Origin: Paenibacillus gyeongsangnamensis
Lineage (GTDB): Bacteria > Bacillota > Bacilli > Paenibacillales > NBRC-103111
Reading direction: 5' to 3'
DNA length: 64,000 nucleotides
Assembly (NCBI RefSeq): GCF_027533625.1
Contig: NZ_JAQAGZ010000014.1
Location: 124,001-188,000, forward strand
How positions within the stretch are numbered: position 1 is the stretch's first letter; each line of letters starts with the position of its first letter. Of this stretch, positions 26,552 to 35,069 are shown piece after piece. Position numbers and translations under genes: made by a program. The notes beneath the pieces are model-generated. The model was not told the origin of the DNA and did not search any database. It saw only the letters and a program-made list of their open reading frames with translations.

Positions 26552-27943
26552 TTGAACAAGTGGATACGCGGTACGAATGCGGTCGTGCTGTCGCTCGCCG
26601 TGATCGGCATATTCATCGTCCTGACGATTTTTCTCAATTCCACGAAGAGCCTTCAGGTCGATTTGACGCAAAATAAGAAGTTCACGCTCTCCGATCAAAC
26701 CGTGAACACGCTGAAATCGCTGGATAAAGATGTTCACATCATCTCGCTGACAAGCGACCAGACCGATCCGTATATTAACAGGCAAGTTGTGGATCTGGTA
26801 CAGGAATATAAGAAGCGCAACAGCAAGATCACGTTCGACGAATACGATCTCGTGAAGCAGCCGGCGGTCGCCAAGCAGTACGATGCGGACCCGGCGGGCA
26901 CCCTCGTGGTGGAGAGCGGGACGCAGAAGAAATCGATCTTCTACTCTGACATGTTCCTCCCGGGCCAGCAGCAGGGAGAGTACAAATTCAGCGGCGAGGA
27001 GAAGCTGACTCAGGCGCTTGTGAACCTGAACAGCAAGGTGAAGACGAAGGTCTACTTCCTGTCCGGCCATAACGAAATTCCGCTCAATCAGATGAACCTG
27101 TGGAAGACCGGGCTGGAGAACGCCAATTACGAGGTGGCCGACCTTAACCTGCTGCGCGAGGGCAAAATTCCGGACGATGCACAGACGCTCTTCATCATCG
27201 GACCGCAGAACGATATCAGCGACAAGGAAGCCGATCTGATCAAGACGTATTTGAACGGCAACGGCAAGCTGTACCTGTCTCTCGGCTTCGACCCCGATAT
27301 GGCGACCAAATGGAAAAATATCGACACGATCATGACCGCTTACGGAATCAAGGATCAGCATGCGGTGGCGATCGAGCCGAAGCAGAGCAAGCTTTTCGAT
27401 CCGCTCACGATCATTCCGGAGTATGGTACACATGACATTACGAAGAAACTGGCGGACTACAATCTGCTGACGATGATGAATCTTGCGGTCTCACTGAATG
27501 CGGACCAGCCGGTAGCCGATTATCCGGTCACGTCCATCCTGAAGACGACCGCACAAGCCTATGGCGAGACGGATCTCAAGCAGCTTGCAACGAACGGCCG
27601 AACCTCTAAGGATGCGAGCGACATCAATGGTCCGCTGAATTTGGGTTATGTTGTGCAGACGAAGGATAACAAACCGAAGGCGGTCGTGCTGGGCGGCTCT
27701 ACGCTGTTCGTCGACCAATTCATCCAGCAGCAGGGCAACCGGGATTTTGCGCTTAACACGGTAGGCTGGCTGCAGGAGCAGAAGGATCAAGTGACCATCC
27801 GTCCGCGTGAAGGGGATGCGGTGCAGCAGGCGCTCATTACGGGCGGTCAAGCAAATATGATCTTCTACGGTACGGTGCTGCTCTTCCCGTTACTCTTCCT
27901 GATCGTCGGCGGGACGGTCTGGTGGAGGAGGAGAAAAGGATGA
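26552..27943 (+). CDS. GldG-like ABC auxiliary protein
   Basis: A 463-residue protein with helices at both ends (about 8-30 and 433-455) and a large extracytoplasmic domain of the ABC-type auxiliary (GldG) family: LTQNKKFTLSDQTVNTLKSL, VYFLSGHNEIPL, LFIIGPQNDISDKE and LYLSLGFDPDMA. It ends with a WWRRRKG basic tail. Start TTG with GAAGGGGGAAAGG upstream. In gliding bacteria GldAFG export a motility component; in Firmicutes the role is unknown. Its last four bases overlap the start of the next gene. Confidence 0.83.
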   Translation: MNKWIRGTNAVVLSLAVIGIFIVLTIFLNSTKSLQVDLTQNKKFTLSDQTVNTLKSLDKDVHIISLTSDQTDPYINRQVVDLVQEYKKRNSKITFDEYDLVKQPAVAKQYDADPAGTLVVESGTQKKSIFYSDMFLPGQQQGEYKFSGEEKLTQALVNLNSKVKTKVYFLSGHNEIPLNQMNLWKTGLENANYEVADLNLLREGKIPDDAQTLFIIGPQNDISDKEADLIKTYLNGNGKLYLSLGFDPDMATKWKNIDTIMTAYGIKDQHAVAIEPKQSKLFDPLTIIPEYGTHDITKKLADYNLLTMMNLAVSLNADQPVADYPVTSILKTTAQAYGETDLKQLATNGRTSKDASDINGPLNLGYVVQTKDNKPKAVVLGGSTLFVDQFIQQQGNRDFALNTVGWLQEQKDQVTIRPREGDAVQQALITGGQANMIFYGTVLLFPLLFLIVGGTVWWRRRKG

Positions 27944-28944
27944 AGAAGTTCATCCCTACCTTGATCTTGGTGGTGCTTTGCATCGGCGGCTTCTGGTATG
28001 CGTCGAGCAAAGATTTTTTTAAAGAGAAAAAACCGGATGCTCCGGCGCTGGTTACGGTGAAAAAGGAAGATGTGGCAAGCTACGCCATCAAGAGCGGAGA
28101 TACGGCCGTTGAAATTCAGCAAAAGGACGGGAAATGGACGATGGCGAAGCCGTCCCCGCTGCCGCTGAACGACTTCTCGACGACGGGCTGGGTCGATTCC
28201 TTCAACGGAGCGACCAAGGACAAGACGGTGGATGCGAATCCGAAGGACCTCGCCCAGTTCGGGCTGGATAAGCCGAAGCAGGAATTCAGCGTAACGATGA
28301 AGGACGGCACGACGCACACGCTGTCGATCGGCGATCCCGTAGCCGTTCAGGGCTTCGATTATGCGAAGTTCAGCGGCTCTCCCGAGGTGTTCCAGATCAG
28401 CGATACTACGGTCAAGGCCCTTGATAAGAAGCCTCTGGACTTCATGGAGAAAAGTCCGGTGACGCTCAACTACGAGCAGGTTCGCTCGCTCTCGGTCGAC
28501 TGGAAAGGACAGCAGTGGACGCTGACCAAGTCCGAGCCGGACAAGAAATCGTTCGAAGCGAACTGGAAGCTGGGGGATAAGGAGGTCAAGGGCGCCGATG
28601 CGAGCAACTATCTCGACAAAGCCGCCTTCCTCTCGACCAACGAGCTGGTCAAGCCTGCGTCCGATGTGAAGGGGCTGGACGCTCCGGAGCTGAAGATCAT
28701 GGTCAAGGAAGCAGATCAGGCCGGCAAAGAAACGACGAATGTGTACGCAGGCAAGGTGGAAGGCAGCAACGTTTGGATTGCGCAGCAGGGCGGTCCGTGG
28801 GCTTTCGCCGTTCCGGCCGATTCGGTCCAGGCGCTGTCCGACCAAGGGAAGGATAAGCCTCCTGCAACGGCGGCTCCTACCGATGGAACGCAAGCGCCTG
28901 CCGGGACACCATCCCCGGGCGCCGCTCCGGCCGGAGGGAAATAA
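27940..28944 (+). CDS. DUF4340 domain protein
   Basis: A 334-residue protein with an N-terminal signal anchor (FIPTLILVVLCIGGFWYAS) and repeated beta-rich DUF4340 units (VASYAIKSGDTAVEIQQKDG, VRSLSVDWKGQQWTLTKS). The C-terminus is a Pro/Ala/Gly-rich low-complexity tail from about residue 300. ATG 27940 overlaps the GldG stop (ATGA), with GGAGGAG upstream. DUF4340 proteins are usually encoded next to GldG-like proteins, as here, and probably form part of the same envelope complex. Confidence 0.83.
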   Translation: MKKFIPTLILVVLCIGGFWYASSKDFFKEKKPDAPALVTVKKEDVASYAIKSGDTAVEIQQKDGKWTMAKPSPLPLNDFSTTGWVDSFNGATKDKTVDANPKDLAQFGLDKPKQEFSVTMKDGTTHTLSIGDPVAVQGFDYAKFSGSPEVFQISDTTVKALDKKPLDFMEKSPVTLNYEQVRSLSVDWKGQQWTLTKSEPDKKSFEANWKLGDKEVKGADASNYLDKAAFLSTNELVKPASDVKGLDAPELKIMVKEADQAGKETTNVYAGKVEGSNVWIAQQGGPWAFAVPADSVQALSDQGKDKPPATAAPTDGTQAPAGTPSPGAAPAGGK

Positions 28945-28953
28945 GCAATGAAG

Positions 28954-28993
28954 AAGCACCCTGATTCCTGATCAAGGAAGCAGGGTGCTTTTT
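28954..28993 (+). terminator. Terminator of the GldFG-like operon
   Basis: AAGCACCCTG pairs with CAGGGTGCTT, then T run. Confidence 0.88.
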
Positions 28994-29116
28994 GTACGTT
29001 GAAAGAGTTTATAAGTTTTCGCAACTTATAGCTTCGCATCAACCTTGATAAACGCGCTGGTCCTTGTAAGACAAGGATGGCGTAGCCGTTTATCCTGATG
29101 AGATCGGTCATGCCTA

Positions 29117-30199
29117 TCACGGAATGAAGGATTGGGCCGGCTTGTCACGATCCTTTACTGCGGCTTCTCTTAGCAGCAGCGTCAATGCTTCGATCTCAAG
29201 AGGACGCGAATAAAAGAAGCCTTGACTCCACTTCGATGTGTCTCACGTCCGCTCCGAACGGCTCGGCTATCTGCTCGATCCACTGTACGACAGGACGATG
29301 GACGAACAAACCGGCCGAGAAATTCTCGGCCACCGGCAGCAGCGGCAAGCCTTCATCCTGCCAGGCCCTAAGCTGCCGGCATACTTCCCGAAGCACCCAT
29401 TCGGTCATCGGAATGATCAGTCCGGACTCCTCAGCGATCGGGATGAATTCACCCGGGGAAATCAAGCCGAGCTCCGGGTGCATCCAGCGAACAAGCGCCT
29501 CCATCCCGGCGATTTTACCCGTGATGCTGTCCATTTGCGGCTGATAAAGAAGCCGGAACTGCTGCTCCTCCACGGCGCGCCGCAGGTCCCCCGTCATCCG
29601 GATCTTATGAAGCATATTCGAGCCCATGGATTCGTCGAACAGCTTCCAGCCGTTGCCGCCCTCCGCCTTCACCCGGTAAAGGGCCGTATCCGCGTTCTTG
29701 AGGAGCCCCTCCCCGCTCTCGCCGTGCTCCGGATAAAGCGCTATACCGAAGCTTGCCCTGACGACGATCTCATACCCCTCCAGCAGAAACGGTTCCTGCA
29801 GCAGACCCATCATTTCCGTAGCCACGGCGGTGGCTTTGGCGGCTTTCCCGGCGCCATAGAGCAGCAGGACGAATTCATCGCCGCCCATGCGGGCGAAGCA
29901 GGCGCCGTCCAGATCGACGAGCTTCGTCACCCGCTCGACCCCGTACTGCAGCTGCCGGTCCCCGGCATCGATGGACCCGTCTCCTCGTTGTTTTCAACAT
30001 AAGCGGCAAAGCCGCGAAGAAGCGCTACCTTCCGGTTAAGGGCGGAGGAGAGGGAGGCCGTATTCGCGATCAGTCCGACCTGGGCGGTATTGTAAGTTTT
30101 ATTGATCAACGTTTTTTCATAATCGTCGAATAACTTCCATATGAACAAACCCACTCCGATTGTGGCCGCCGCGATGAGCGGCGCTGCTAATTTCTTCAT
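29117..30199 (-). pseudogene. GGDEF-EAL c-di-GMP protein with large internal deletions
   Basis: The N-terminus from ATG 30199 (AAGGAG upstream) encodes a signal anchor and the start of an extracellular sensor (LLRGFAAYVENNEETG). The sequence then jumps, with a frame change near 29970, into the middle of a GGDEF domain (IDAGDRQLQ, FARMGGDEFVLLL), losing the rest of the sensor and the first GGDEF half. The EAL domain starts normally (MEALVRWMHPELGLISPGEF) but after RHIEVES jumps, again with a frame change near 29220, to its C-terminal end GFFYSRPLEIEALTLLL. Both enzymatic domains are therefore defective. Confidence 0.8.
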
Positions 30200-30294
30200 C
30201 GAAACTCCTTCGGGGCCATGCTTCATGCCCATTGCTGATACATGGGTGACTTGTAATTTTTTTCGACACCAATTATCTTCTTTCGACATAAAGG

Positions 30295-30322
30295 ACTAAA
30301 TTCCTAAAAAGATCATAAAATA
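30295..30322 (+). promoter_or_regulatory. Possible mother-cell (sigma-K/E) promoter of the coat genes
   Basis: AC at 30295-30296 and CATAAAATA at 30314-30322 are 17 bases apart, fitting the sigma-K pattern AC...CATANNNTA. It lies about 80 bases upstream of the first coat gene. Confidence 0.35.
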
Positions 30323-30399
30323 TTCACAAAATTTATACATATATTCCCACGGACGGGACAACCTAATTTTTGTAAACGCCGAAAGGAGGAAAGCCCGAG

Positions 30400-30636
30400 A
30401 TGTTCAGCCCAAGCAACCCGCAGCAAAACCAGAACGCGGTCAGCTCCAAGGAACTGGCTTACATAACCGACTGTCTCAAAAATGAAGAACTGCTCGCGAA
30501 GCTCGCCATTCACGGGATGGCTGACAGCTATACGCCCCAGCTGAAGCAGAAGCTGGCTCAGGTCGCACAGGACCGTCTGCACAATACGGATCAATTGCTT
30601 AGAACGCTGCAGCAGCATACCCAAATGACCCATTAA
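30400..30636 (+). CDS. Small spore coat protein (CotF-like)
   Basis: A 78-residue protein, alpha-helical and Gln-rich, similar in pattern to the small CotF-type coat proteins that pair with a larger CotF-domain protein (KELAYITDCLKNEELLAKLAIH). AAAGGAGG precedes the ATG. The larger coat gene follows after 24 bases, so they form an operon expressed during sporulation and deposited on the spore surface. Confidence 0.75.
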   Translation: MFSPSNPQQNQNAVSSKELAYITDCLKNEELLAKLAIHGMADSYTPQLKQKLAQVAQDRLHNTDQLLRTLQQHTQMTH

Positions 30637-30660
30637 AGTGATATACGGAGGTTTACAACG

Positions 30661-31476
30661 ATGTATCAGCAAACGAACTACGGCAGCACGCAAGCTTCGG
30701 GAATGCAGCATACCCATCTTGGGGAGCAGGATTGGGGCAATCTGGTTCTCTCCGAGCTGAAGCGTACCGCAAGAGAGTATACTACGGCATCGCTCGAAGC
30801 GAGCCACCCGGCCATTCGGCAAACGTTCGCTTCTTTGATTCAAAAGACGCTGCAGGACCAGGCCGAGCTGTTCAGCCTGCTGTCCCAAATGAACGGCTAC
30901 GGGAACGTTCAAATGGCGCAGCCTCAAGAAATTCAGCAGGACCTGCAGCAGCAGGTTCGGCGGGCGGAGCAGCTGCAAGCCTTTGTCCAGCAGGCCGTTC
31001 AATCGGGCTATGCCGGCGCCGCGGCTTATCAGCAAACCGCGCAGCAGGTTCAGCAGCAACAGCAGCCAGCCTATCAACAGCAGTCCGTCTACCCGCAGCA
31101 GCCATCGTTCCCATCGGCGCAGGTCGGATACATGAGCCAAGGACAAAGCTCGAGCCCTGGCTTCCAATCCCCATATGCGAGCCAAAGCTTTAGCCCGGGC
31201 ACGGCTGGTACTACATCCGGCTATGCAAGCTCGTCCGCTTACTCCCAGAACCAAGCCGGTTCCACTCAGCAGGACGCCGCCGATGCGCAGGACTTTGCGG
31301 CGAGAGCCTCGCAGGATTATGTGAGCAATAAGTACAGCAGCGGCTCGCAGAGCAGCCAGGAGTCAAGCTACAGCTCCTCGTTGGGCACATCGGGCACGGC
31401 ACGCAGCGGCTACCACTTCACCGGCAGCTCGAGCGATTCGGCTGCCGCCGGCGCCGGCCCGTCCTCGATGCAGTAG
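30661..31476 (+). CDS. Spore coat protein with CotF domain and low-complexity tail
   Basis: A 271-residue protein. The first 90 residues form a CotF-type helical domain (EQDWGNLVLSELKRTAREYTT, FASLIQKTLQDQAELFSLLS). The rest is low complexity: Gln-rich from about 100 to 150, then Ser/Tyr/Gly/Gln-rich to the end, as in many self-assembling coat proteins. ATG with GGAGGT upstream. The operon closes at the terminator at 31546. Confidence 0.8.
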   Translation: MYQQTNYGSTQASGMQHTHLGEQDWGNLVLSELKRTAREYTTASLEASHPAIRQTFASLIQKTLQDQAELFSLLSQMNGYGNVQMAQPQEIQQDLQQQVRRAEQLQAFVQQAVQSGYAGAAAYQQTAQQVQQQQQPAYQQQSVYPQQPSFPSAQVGYMSQGQSSSPGFQSPYASQSFSPGTAGTTSGYASSSAYSQNQAGSTQQDAADAQDFAARASQDYVSNKYSSGSQSSQESSYSSSLGTSGTARSGYHFTGSSSDSAAAGAGPSSMQ

Positions 31477-31545
31477 ACGGTAACCAAGACGCAGCAGAGC
31501 AGTGCCCCCCATGCCTGCAAATATATGATGTAAGTACAGACGCTA

Positions 31546-31584
31546 GTCCCCGGCTGACCGTAACGGTCAATCGGGGATTTTTTT
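31546..31584 (+). terminator. Terminator of the spore coat operon
   Basis: TCCCCG and CGGGGA enclose an inner TGACC/GGTCA stem with a GTAA-type loop; a long T run follows. Confidence 0.88.
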
Positions 31585-31614
31585 CGTTATCGCGTTTGAA
31601 GGGCTTGTCCCTAA

Positions 31615-31632
31615 TAGTTGCAATTGCAACTA
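31615..31632 (+). promoter_or_regulatory. MarR-type operator
   Basis: Perfect 18-base palindrome TAGTTGCAATTGCAACTA. It covers the -35 hexamer of the marR promoter, so binding of the regulator would block its own operon. Related half sites (GGCAAATGCAAC) occur near 31656. Confidence 0.7.
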
Positions 31633-31652
31633 ATATAAACCTATTGTACAAT
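31624..31652 (+). promoter_or_regulatory. Sigma-A promoter of the marR-MFS operon
   Basis: TTGCAA (31624-31629), 17 bases, TACAAT (31647-31652). Confidence 0.7.
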
Positions 31653-31692
31653 AGTGGCAAATGCAACGAATTTCGATTTGCGGGAGGAACGG

Positions 31693-32157
31693 ATGATTGA
31701 TCAGAAGTATACCATCCCAAGGTGGATGTCCCTCATCTACCGCTGCGGACAAATGTACATTGGCGAGAGGCTCAAGAACTATGAAATCGGCAAAGGCCAG
31801 CACATCTTCCTGAACGCCCTCTATAAGGAGGACGGACTCAGCCAGGAGGAGCTTTCAAGCTATCTGAGAATCGACAAAGGAACGACGGCCAAGGCTTTGA
31901 AGAAGCTGGAGGCGCTGGGCTATGTCACACGGCAGGTGCGCGATGAGGACCGGAGGTCTTACCGCGTATTTCTGACGGATAAGGCGCTTGGGATTAAGGA
32001 TCAGGTGCGGGGCGTGCTGATGGACTGGAGGCATATTCTGACCTACGGATTTACCGAAGAAGAGAAGGAATCGGCGCTGCAGCTGCTCGAACGGATGGGG
32101 AGCAACGTGACCCGTTTTATAGAGGACGGGACAGCGCAGGACCTTACGAAAGATTGA
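31693..32157 (+). CDS. MarR family transcriptional regulator
   Basis: A 154-residue winged-helix regulator. The DNA-binding helix-turn-helix is seen in LSQEELSSYLRIDKGTTAKALKKLEALGYVTR, and the wing in RDEDRRSYRVFLTDKA. ATG 31693 is set by GGGAGG; an in-frame upstream start lacks a ribosome site and would overlap the promoter region. It probably represses itself and the MFS gene 25 bases downstream through the palindrome at 31615, and is released by a ligand that the pump exports. Confidence 0.88.
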   Translation: MIDQKYTIPRWMSLIYRCGQMYIGERLKNYEIGKGQHIFLNALYKEDGLSQEELSSYLRIDKGTTAKALKKLEALGYVTRQVRDEDRRSYRVFLTDKALGIKDQVRGVLMDWRHILTYGFTEEEKESALQLLERMGSNVTRFIEDGTAQDLTKD

Positions 32158-32182
32158 GACGAAACGGCAGGTGGCATCATTA

Positions 32183-33442
32183 ATGAGTATTCGGGATGCG
32201 GGGGCAAGGCTCGTCAACAACCATTTTCATGCGCTGACCCACACAAATTTTCGTTATTTCTGGTTCGGCCAATGCGTCTCCCTGATCGGGACCTGGATGC
32301 AAAATATCGGGCAATCCTGGCTCGTCCTTACCTTAACGGGCTCGCCCTTCCTGCTCGGGCTGGTCGGGACGATTCAATTCCTGCCCGTGACATTCCTGTC
32401 GTTGTTCGCAGGGGTGCTGATCGATAAATATCCAAAGAAGCAAATCCTGCTGGTCACCCAATCGGTTTCGATGGTGCTGGCCTTGATTTTGTCGGCGCTC
32501 GTCTTTACGCATACCGTGAAATACGGCTATGTCATGACGCTTGCTTTTTTGCTCGGGTTAACGAACACCTTCGACATGCCGACGCGGCAGGCGTTCAATA
32601 TCGAGATCGTCGGCAAGGAAGACCTGATGAATGCCATCGCGCTCAATTCGACGACCTTCAACTTGGCGAGAATCGTAGGGCCGGCGATCGGAGCGACGAT
32701 GATGGCGTTTTTTGGGCCGGCTTGGTGTTTTTTACTGAACGGACTCAGCTTTATCGCCGTCATCTACGGGCTGCTGCAAATCAAGACCGACCCCTATGTG
32801 CGCCAAAAAAAGAAGGACATCGGCATTCTGAGGGAAATCAAAGACGGCATCGTATATATTGCAAATCATAAAATTTTGGCGCAGACGCTGCTGCTCGTCA
32901 CCGTCGTCGGGACGCTGGCCTACAATTTCAATGTGCTCATCCCGGTAATGACAAAGAGCGTACTGCATCTGGATGAGAAAACGTACGGCCTCCTCATGTC
33001 CTGCCTCGGCGTCGGCTCTTTGGCCGGGGCTTTAACGATGTCGCTGCGGAGCAAGAAAGGGCCCCGCTACTCGTTGATCCTCGTATGCTGCACCTTGATC
33101 TCGGTCTTCCTGGCTCTCACCGGCATCGCCCATTCGGTCTATGGCGTCGGCGCGTTCCTCGCCTTGACCGGGCTGTGCAACATCCTGTTCTCGACGAACA
33201 GCAACTCGACGCTTCAGATCCATGCCAAGGATGAATACCGGGCGCGCGTCATGAGCGTTTATTCGCTCGTGTTCGCCGGCTCCACGCCGCTTGGCAATTT
33301 CTTCTCCGGCATGGTGGCGGAGCGGTACGGCGCGGACGGCGCTTTTATTGCCTGCGGCATTCTGCTGTTGGCCGGATTCCTGACGGTGGTTATGATTTTC
33401 CGCAAAAAGCCTTCCGTTCGGGAGGAGCAAGCGGTTTTTTAA
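32183..33442 (+). CDS. MFS drug/siderophore-type exporter
   Basis: A 419-residue major facilitator with 12 predicted helices. The start of the fold (HTNFRYFWFGQCVSLIGTWMQNIGQSWLVLTLT) and the loop LFAGVLIDKYPKKQILL are typical of the EntS-like MFS_3 group. ATG 32183 follows AGGTGG. Cotranscribed with marR, which suggests an inducible efflux pump. Substrate unknown. Confidence 0.87.
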   Translation: MSIRDAGARLVNNHFHALTHTNFRYFWFGQCVSLIGTWMQNIGQSWLVLTLTGSPFLLGLVGTIQFLPVTFLSLFAGVLIDKYPKKQILLVTQSVSMVLALILSALVFTHTVKYGYVMTLAFLLGLTNTFDMPTRQAFNIEIVGKEDLMNAIALNSTTFNLARIVGPAIGATMMAFFGPAWCFLLNGLSFIAVIYGLLQIKTDPYVRQKKKDIGILREIKDGIVYIANHKILAQTLLLVTVVGTLAYNFNVLIPVMTKSVLHLDEKTYGLLMSCLGVGSLAGALTMSLRSKKGPRYSLILVCCTLISVFLALTGIAHSVYGVGAFLALTGLCNILFSTNSNSTLQIHAKDEYRARVMSVYSLVFAGSTPLGNFFSGMVAERYGADGAFIACGILLLAGFLTVVMIFRKKPSVREEQAVF

Positions 33443-33534
33443 TGAAGGAACCCAGAAGTAGGGTCCCGGCGCGTATACTTTTTGGCGTTTAACCCATAAT
33501 ACGTACAAAAACGCCGCGCAGGAGGACCACTTCC

Positions 33535-34122
33535 ATGAAACGATTCCTCACGCTGATGATTGCCGCCGCGCTGCTCGCCGGGTGTCAAACCCGCGACCAG
33601 CGTAACGCCGATATGAACATGAAGACGATGCAGAACACGGTAAGCCGCGACCGGCTTCTCGTTACGTTCGGGCAGCTGACGCCGCCGCCGATGGGCGCCG
33701 ACATCATGACGAAGTCCGATGACCAGGTGATCGCCTGGGTCAAGCAAATCGACGACTGGACGCACCAGGTGCTCTCCTCGCCGGTTACCGGCGAAATGGA
33801 CCGGTATGCGATGAGGGAAATGCAGACGCATCTGACCCAGGTGTACACGCCGGAGATGGCTCAGCGGCTGGTCGCTAATTTTTACCGGCTGGATACGACA
33901 ACCGGCACTTATCAGGCCAACAGCACGAAGGCGATGCTGAATCTTCGCAGCAATTACCAAACCTATGAGCTGAAGCGCCAGCAGCCGGCCGCCGGACAGT
34001 ACAAGCTCATGCTGAGCGGCCGGAGCCGCCAGGATTATTCGGAAACGGTCATGCAGCATGAATCGGTTTACCAGGTTCAGGGAAATCAGCTGAAGATCCA
34101 AGAGTTCAAGTCCCGAACGTAA
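33535..34122 (+). CDS. Hypothetical lipoprotein
   Basis: A 195-residue protein with a type II signal peptide: basic start KRFLTL, hydrophobic core and lipobox LLAGC with Cys at residue 19. The mature part is hydrophilic, with no recognised family. ATG behind GCAGGAGG. It stands alone and ends at its own terminator. Confidence 0.75.
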   Translation: MKRFLTLMIAAALLAGCQTRDQRNADMNMKTMQNTVSRDRLLVTFGQLTPPPMGADIMTKSDDQVIAWVKQIDDWTHQVLSSPVTGEMDRYAMREMQTHLTQVYTPEMAQRLVANFYRLDTTTGTYQANSTKAMLNLRSNYQTYELKRQQPAAGQYKLMLSGRSRQDYSETVMQHESVYQVQGNQLKIQEFKSRT

Positions 34123-34148
34123 ATGCAAGATTTGCCGCGGCAGCGGCC

Positions 34149-34191
34149 AAGCGGAGACGGTCAGCCTTAGGGCCGGCGCTCCGCTTTTTTT
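34149..34191 (+). terminator. Terminator of the lipoprotein gene
   Basis: AAGCGGAG pairs with CTCCGCTT, followed by T. Confidence 0.8.
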
Positions 34192-34235
34192 GCGCTTCGG
34201 CGGCAAGTGTGCGAACGTTTGATCCCATTTGGCGT

Positions 34236-34264
34236 TTGACACTATACCTCCTGTGGAATAGACT
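34236..34264 (+). promoter_or_regulatory. Sigma-A promoter of pcrB-pcrA-ligA
   Basis: Perfect TTGACA, 17 bases, TAGACT, about 90 bases before pcrB. Confidence 0.6.
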
Positions 34265-34352
34265 TAAGAGAAGTTTGGTTTGACCAACCCTATGTTCATA
34301 GAAGGAAGAAGATCATATAGAAGCTGTATAGGAGAACAGGAGGAAACCGCTT

Positions 34353-35069
34353 TTGTTTTTGCGTTTGGATGAGTGGAAGCATGTGTTTAAGCTGGACCCC
34401 GATCGGGAGATCGCGGATGAAGCGCTCGAGCGGATTTGTCTCTCCGGCACGGATGCGATTATGGTGGGAGGTTCCTCGGGAGTGACCTTTGACAACACGG
34501 TGGACCTGCTGGCGCGAATCCGGCGGTACGAGGTTCCGTGCATGCTGGAAATTTCCGACCGGGAGGCGGTCGTCCCCGGGTTTGATCTGTTCTTTATCCC
34601 GATTGTGTTAAACGCCGGCGACCCCGAATGGATCATAGGCCAGCATCACGAGGCGCTGAAGGAATACGGGAACCTGCTGGATTGGAGCGAGATCGTGACG
34701 GAGGGCTACGTCATTCTGAACGCCGATTCCGAGGCGGCGCGGCTGACCCAGGCGAATGCGGATCTCAGCTTGAAGGACGTCGAAGCGTATGCCAGAATCA
34801 GCGATCGCTTGTTCCGCTGCCCCGTCTTTTACATGGAGTACAGCGGCACGTTCGGCAACATGGAGTGGGTACGGCGCGTCCGCGGACTGCTGACGGAATC
34901 CCGGCTGTTCTATGGCGGGGGGATCGACGGGCCGGAGAAGGCGCGCGAAGCGGCGTCGGCGGCGCATACGGTAGTCGTGGGCAACGCGGTGTACGAGGAT
35001 TTGGAACGGGCGCTCGCCACGGTGGCGGCGGTCAAGGAATCAGGAAAGGAATCGGGGCACTATGATTAA
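34353..35069 (+). CDS. pcrB: Heptaprenylglyceryl phosphate synthase PcrB
   Basis: A 238-residue TIM-barrel prenyltransferase that joins heptaprenyl diphosphate to glycerol-1-phosphate. Visible motifs: GTDAIMVGGSSGVTFDN, FDLFFIPIVLNAGDP (N-terminal phosphate and prenyl sites), FYMEYSGTFG and FYGGGIDGPEKA (phosphate loop), VVGNAVYED. Start is TTG with AGGAGG nine bases upstream. It overlaps pcrA by eight bases, the order known from Bacillus (pcrB-pcrA-ligA). Confidence 0.93.
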   Translation: MFLRLDEWKHVFKLDPDREIADEALERICLSGTDAIMVGGSSGVTFDNTVDLLARIRRYEVPCMLEISDREAVVPGFDLFFIPIVLNAGDPEWIIGQHHEALKEYGNLLDWSEIVTEGYVILNADSEAARLTQANADLSLKDVEAYARISDRLFRCPVFYMEYSGTFGNMEWVRRVRGLLTESRLFYGGGIDGPEKAREAASAAHTVVVGNAVYEDLERALATVAAVKESGKESGHYD

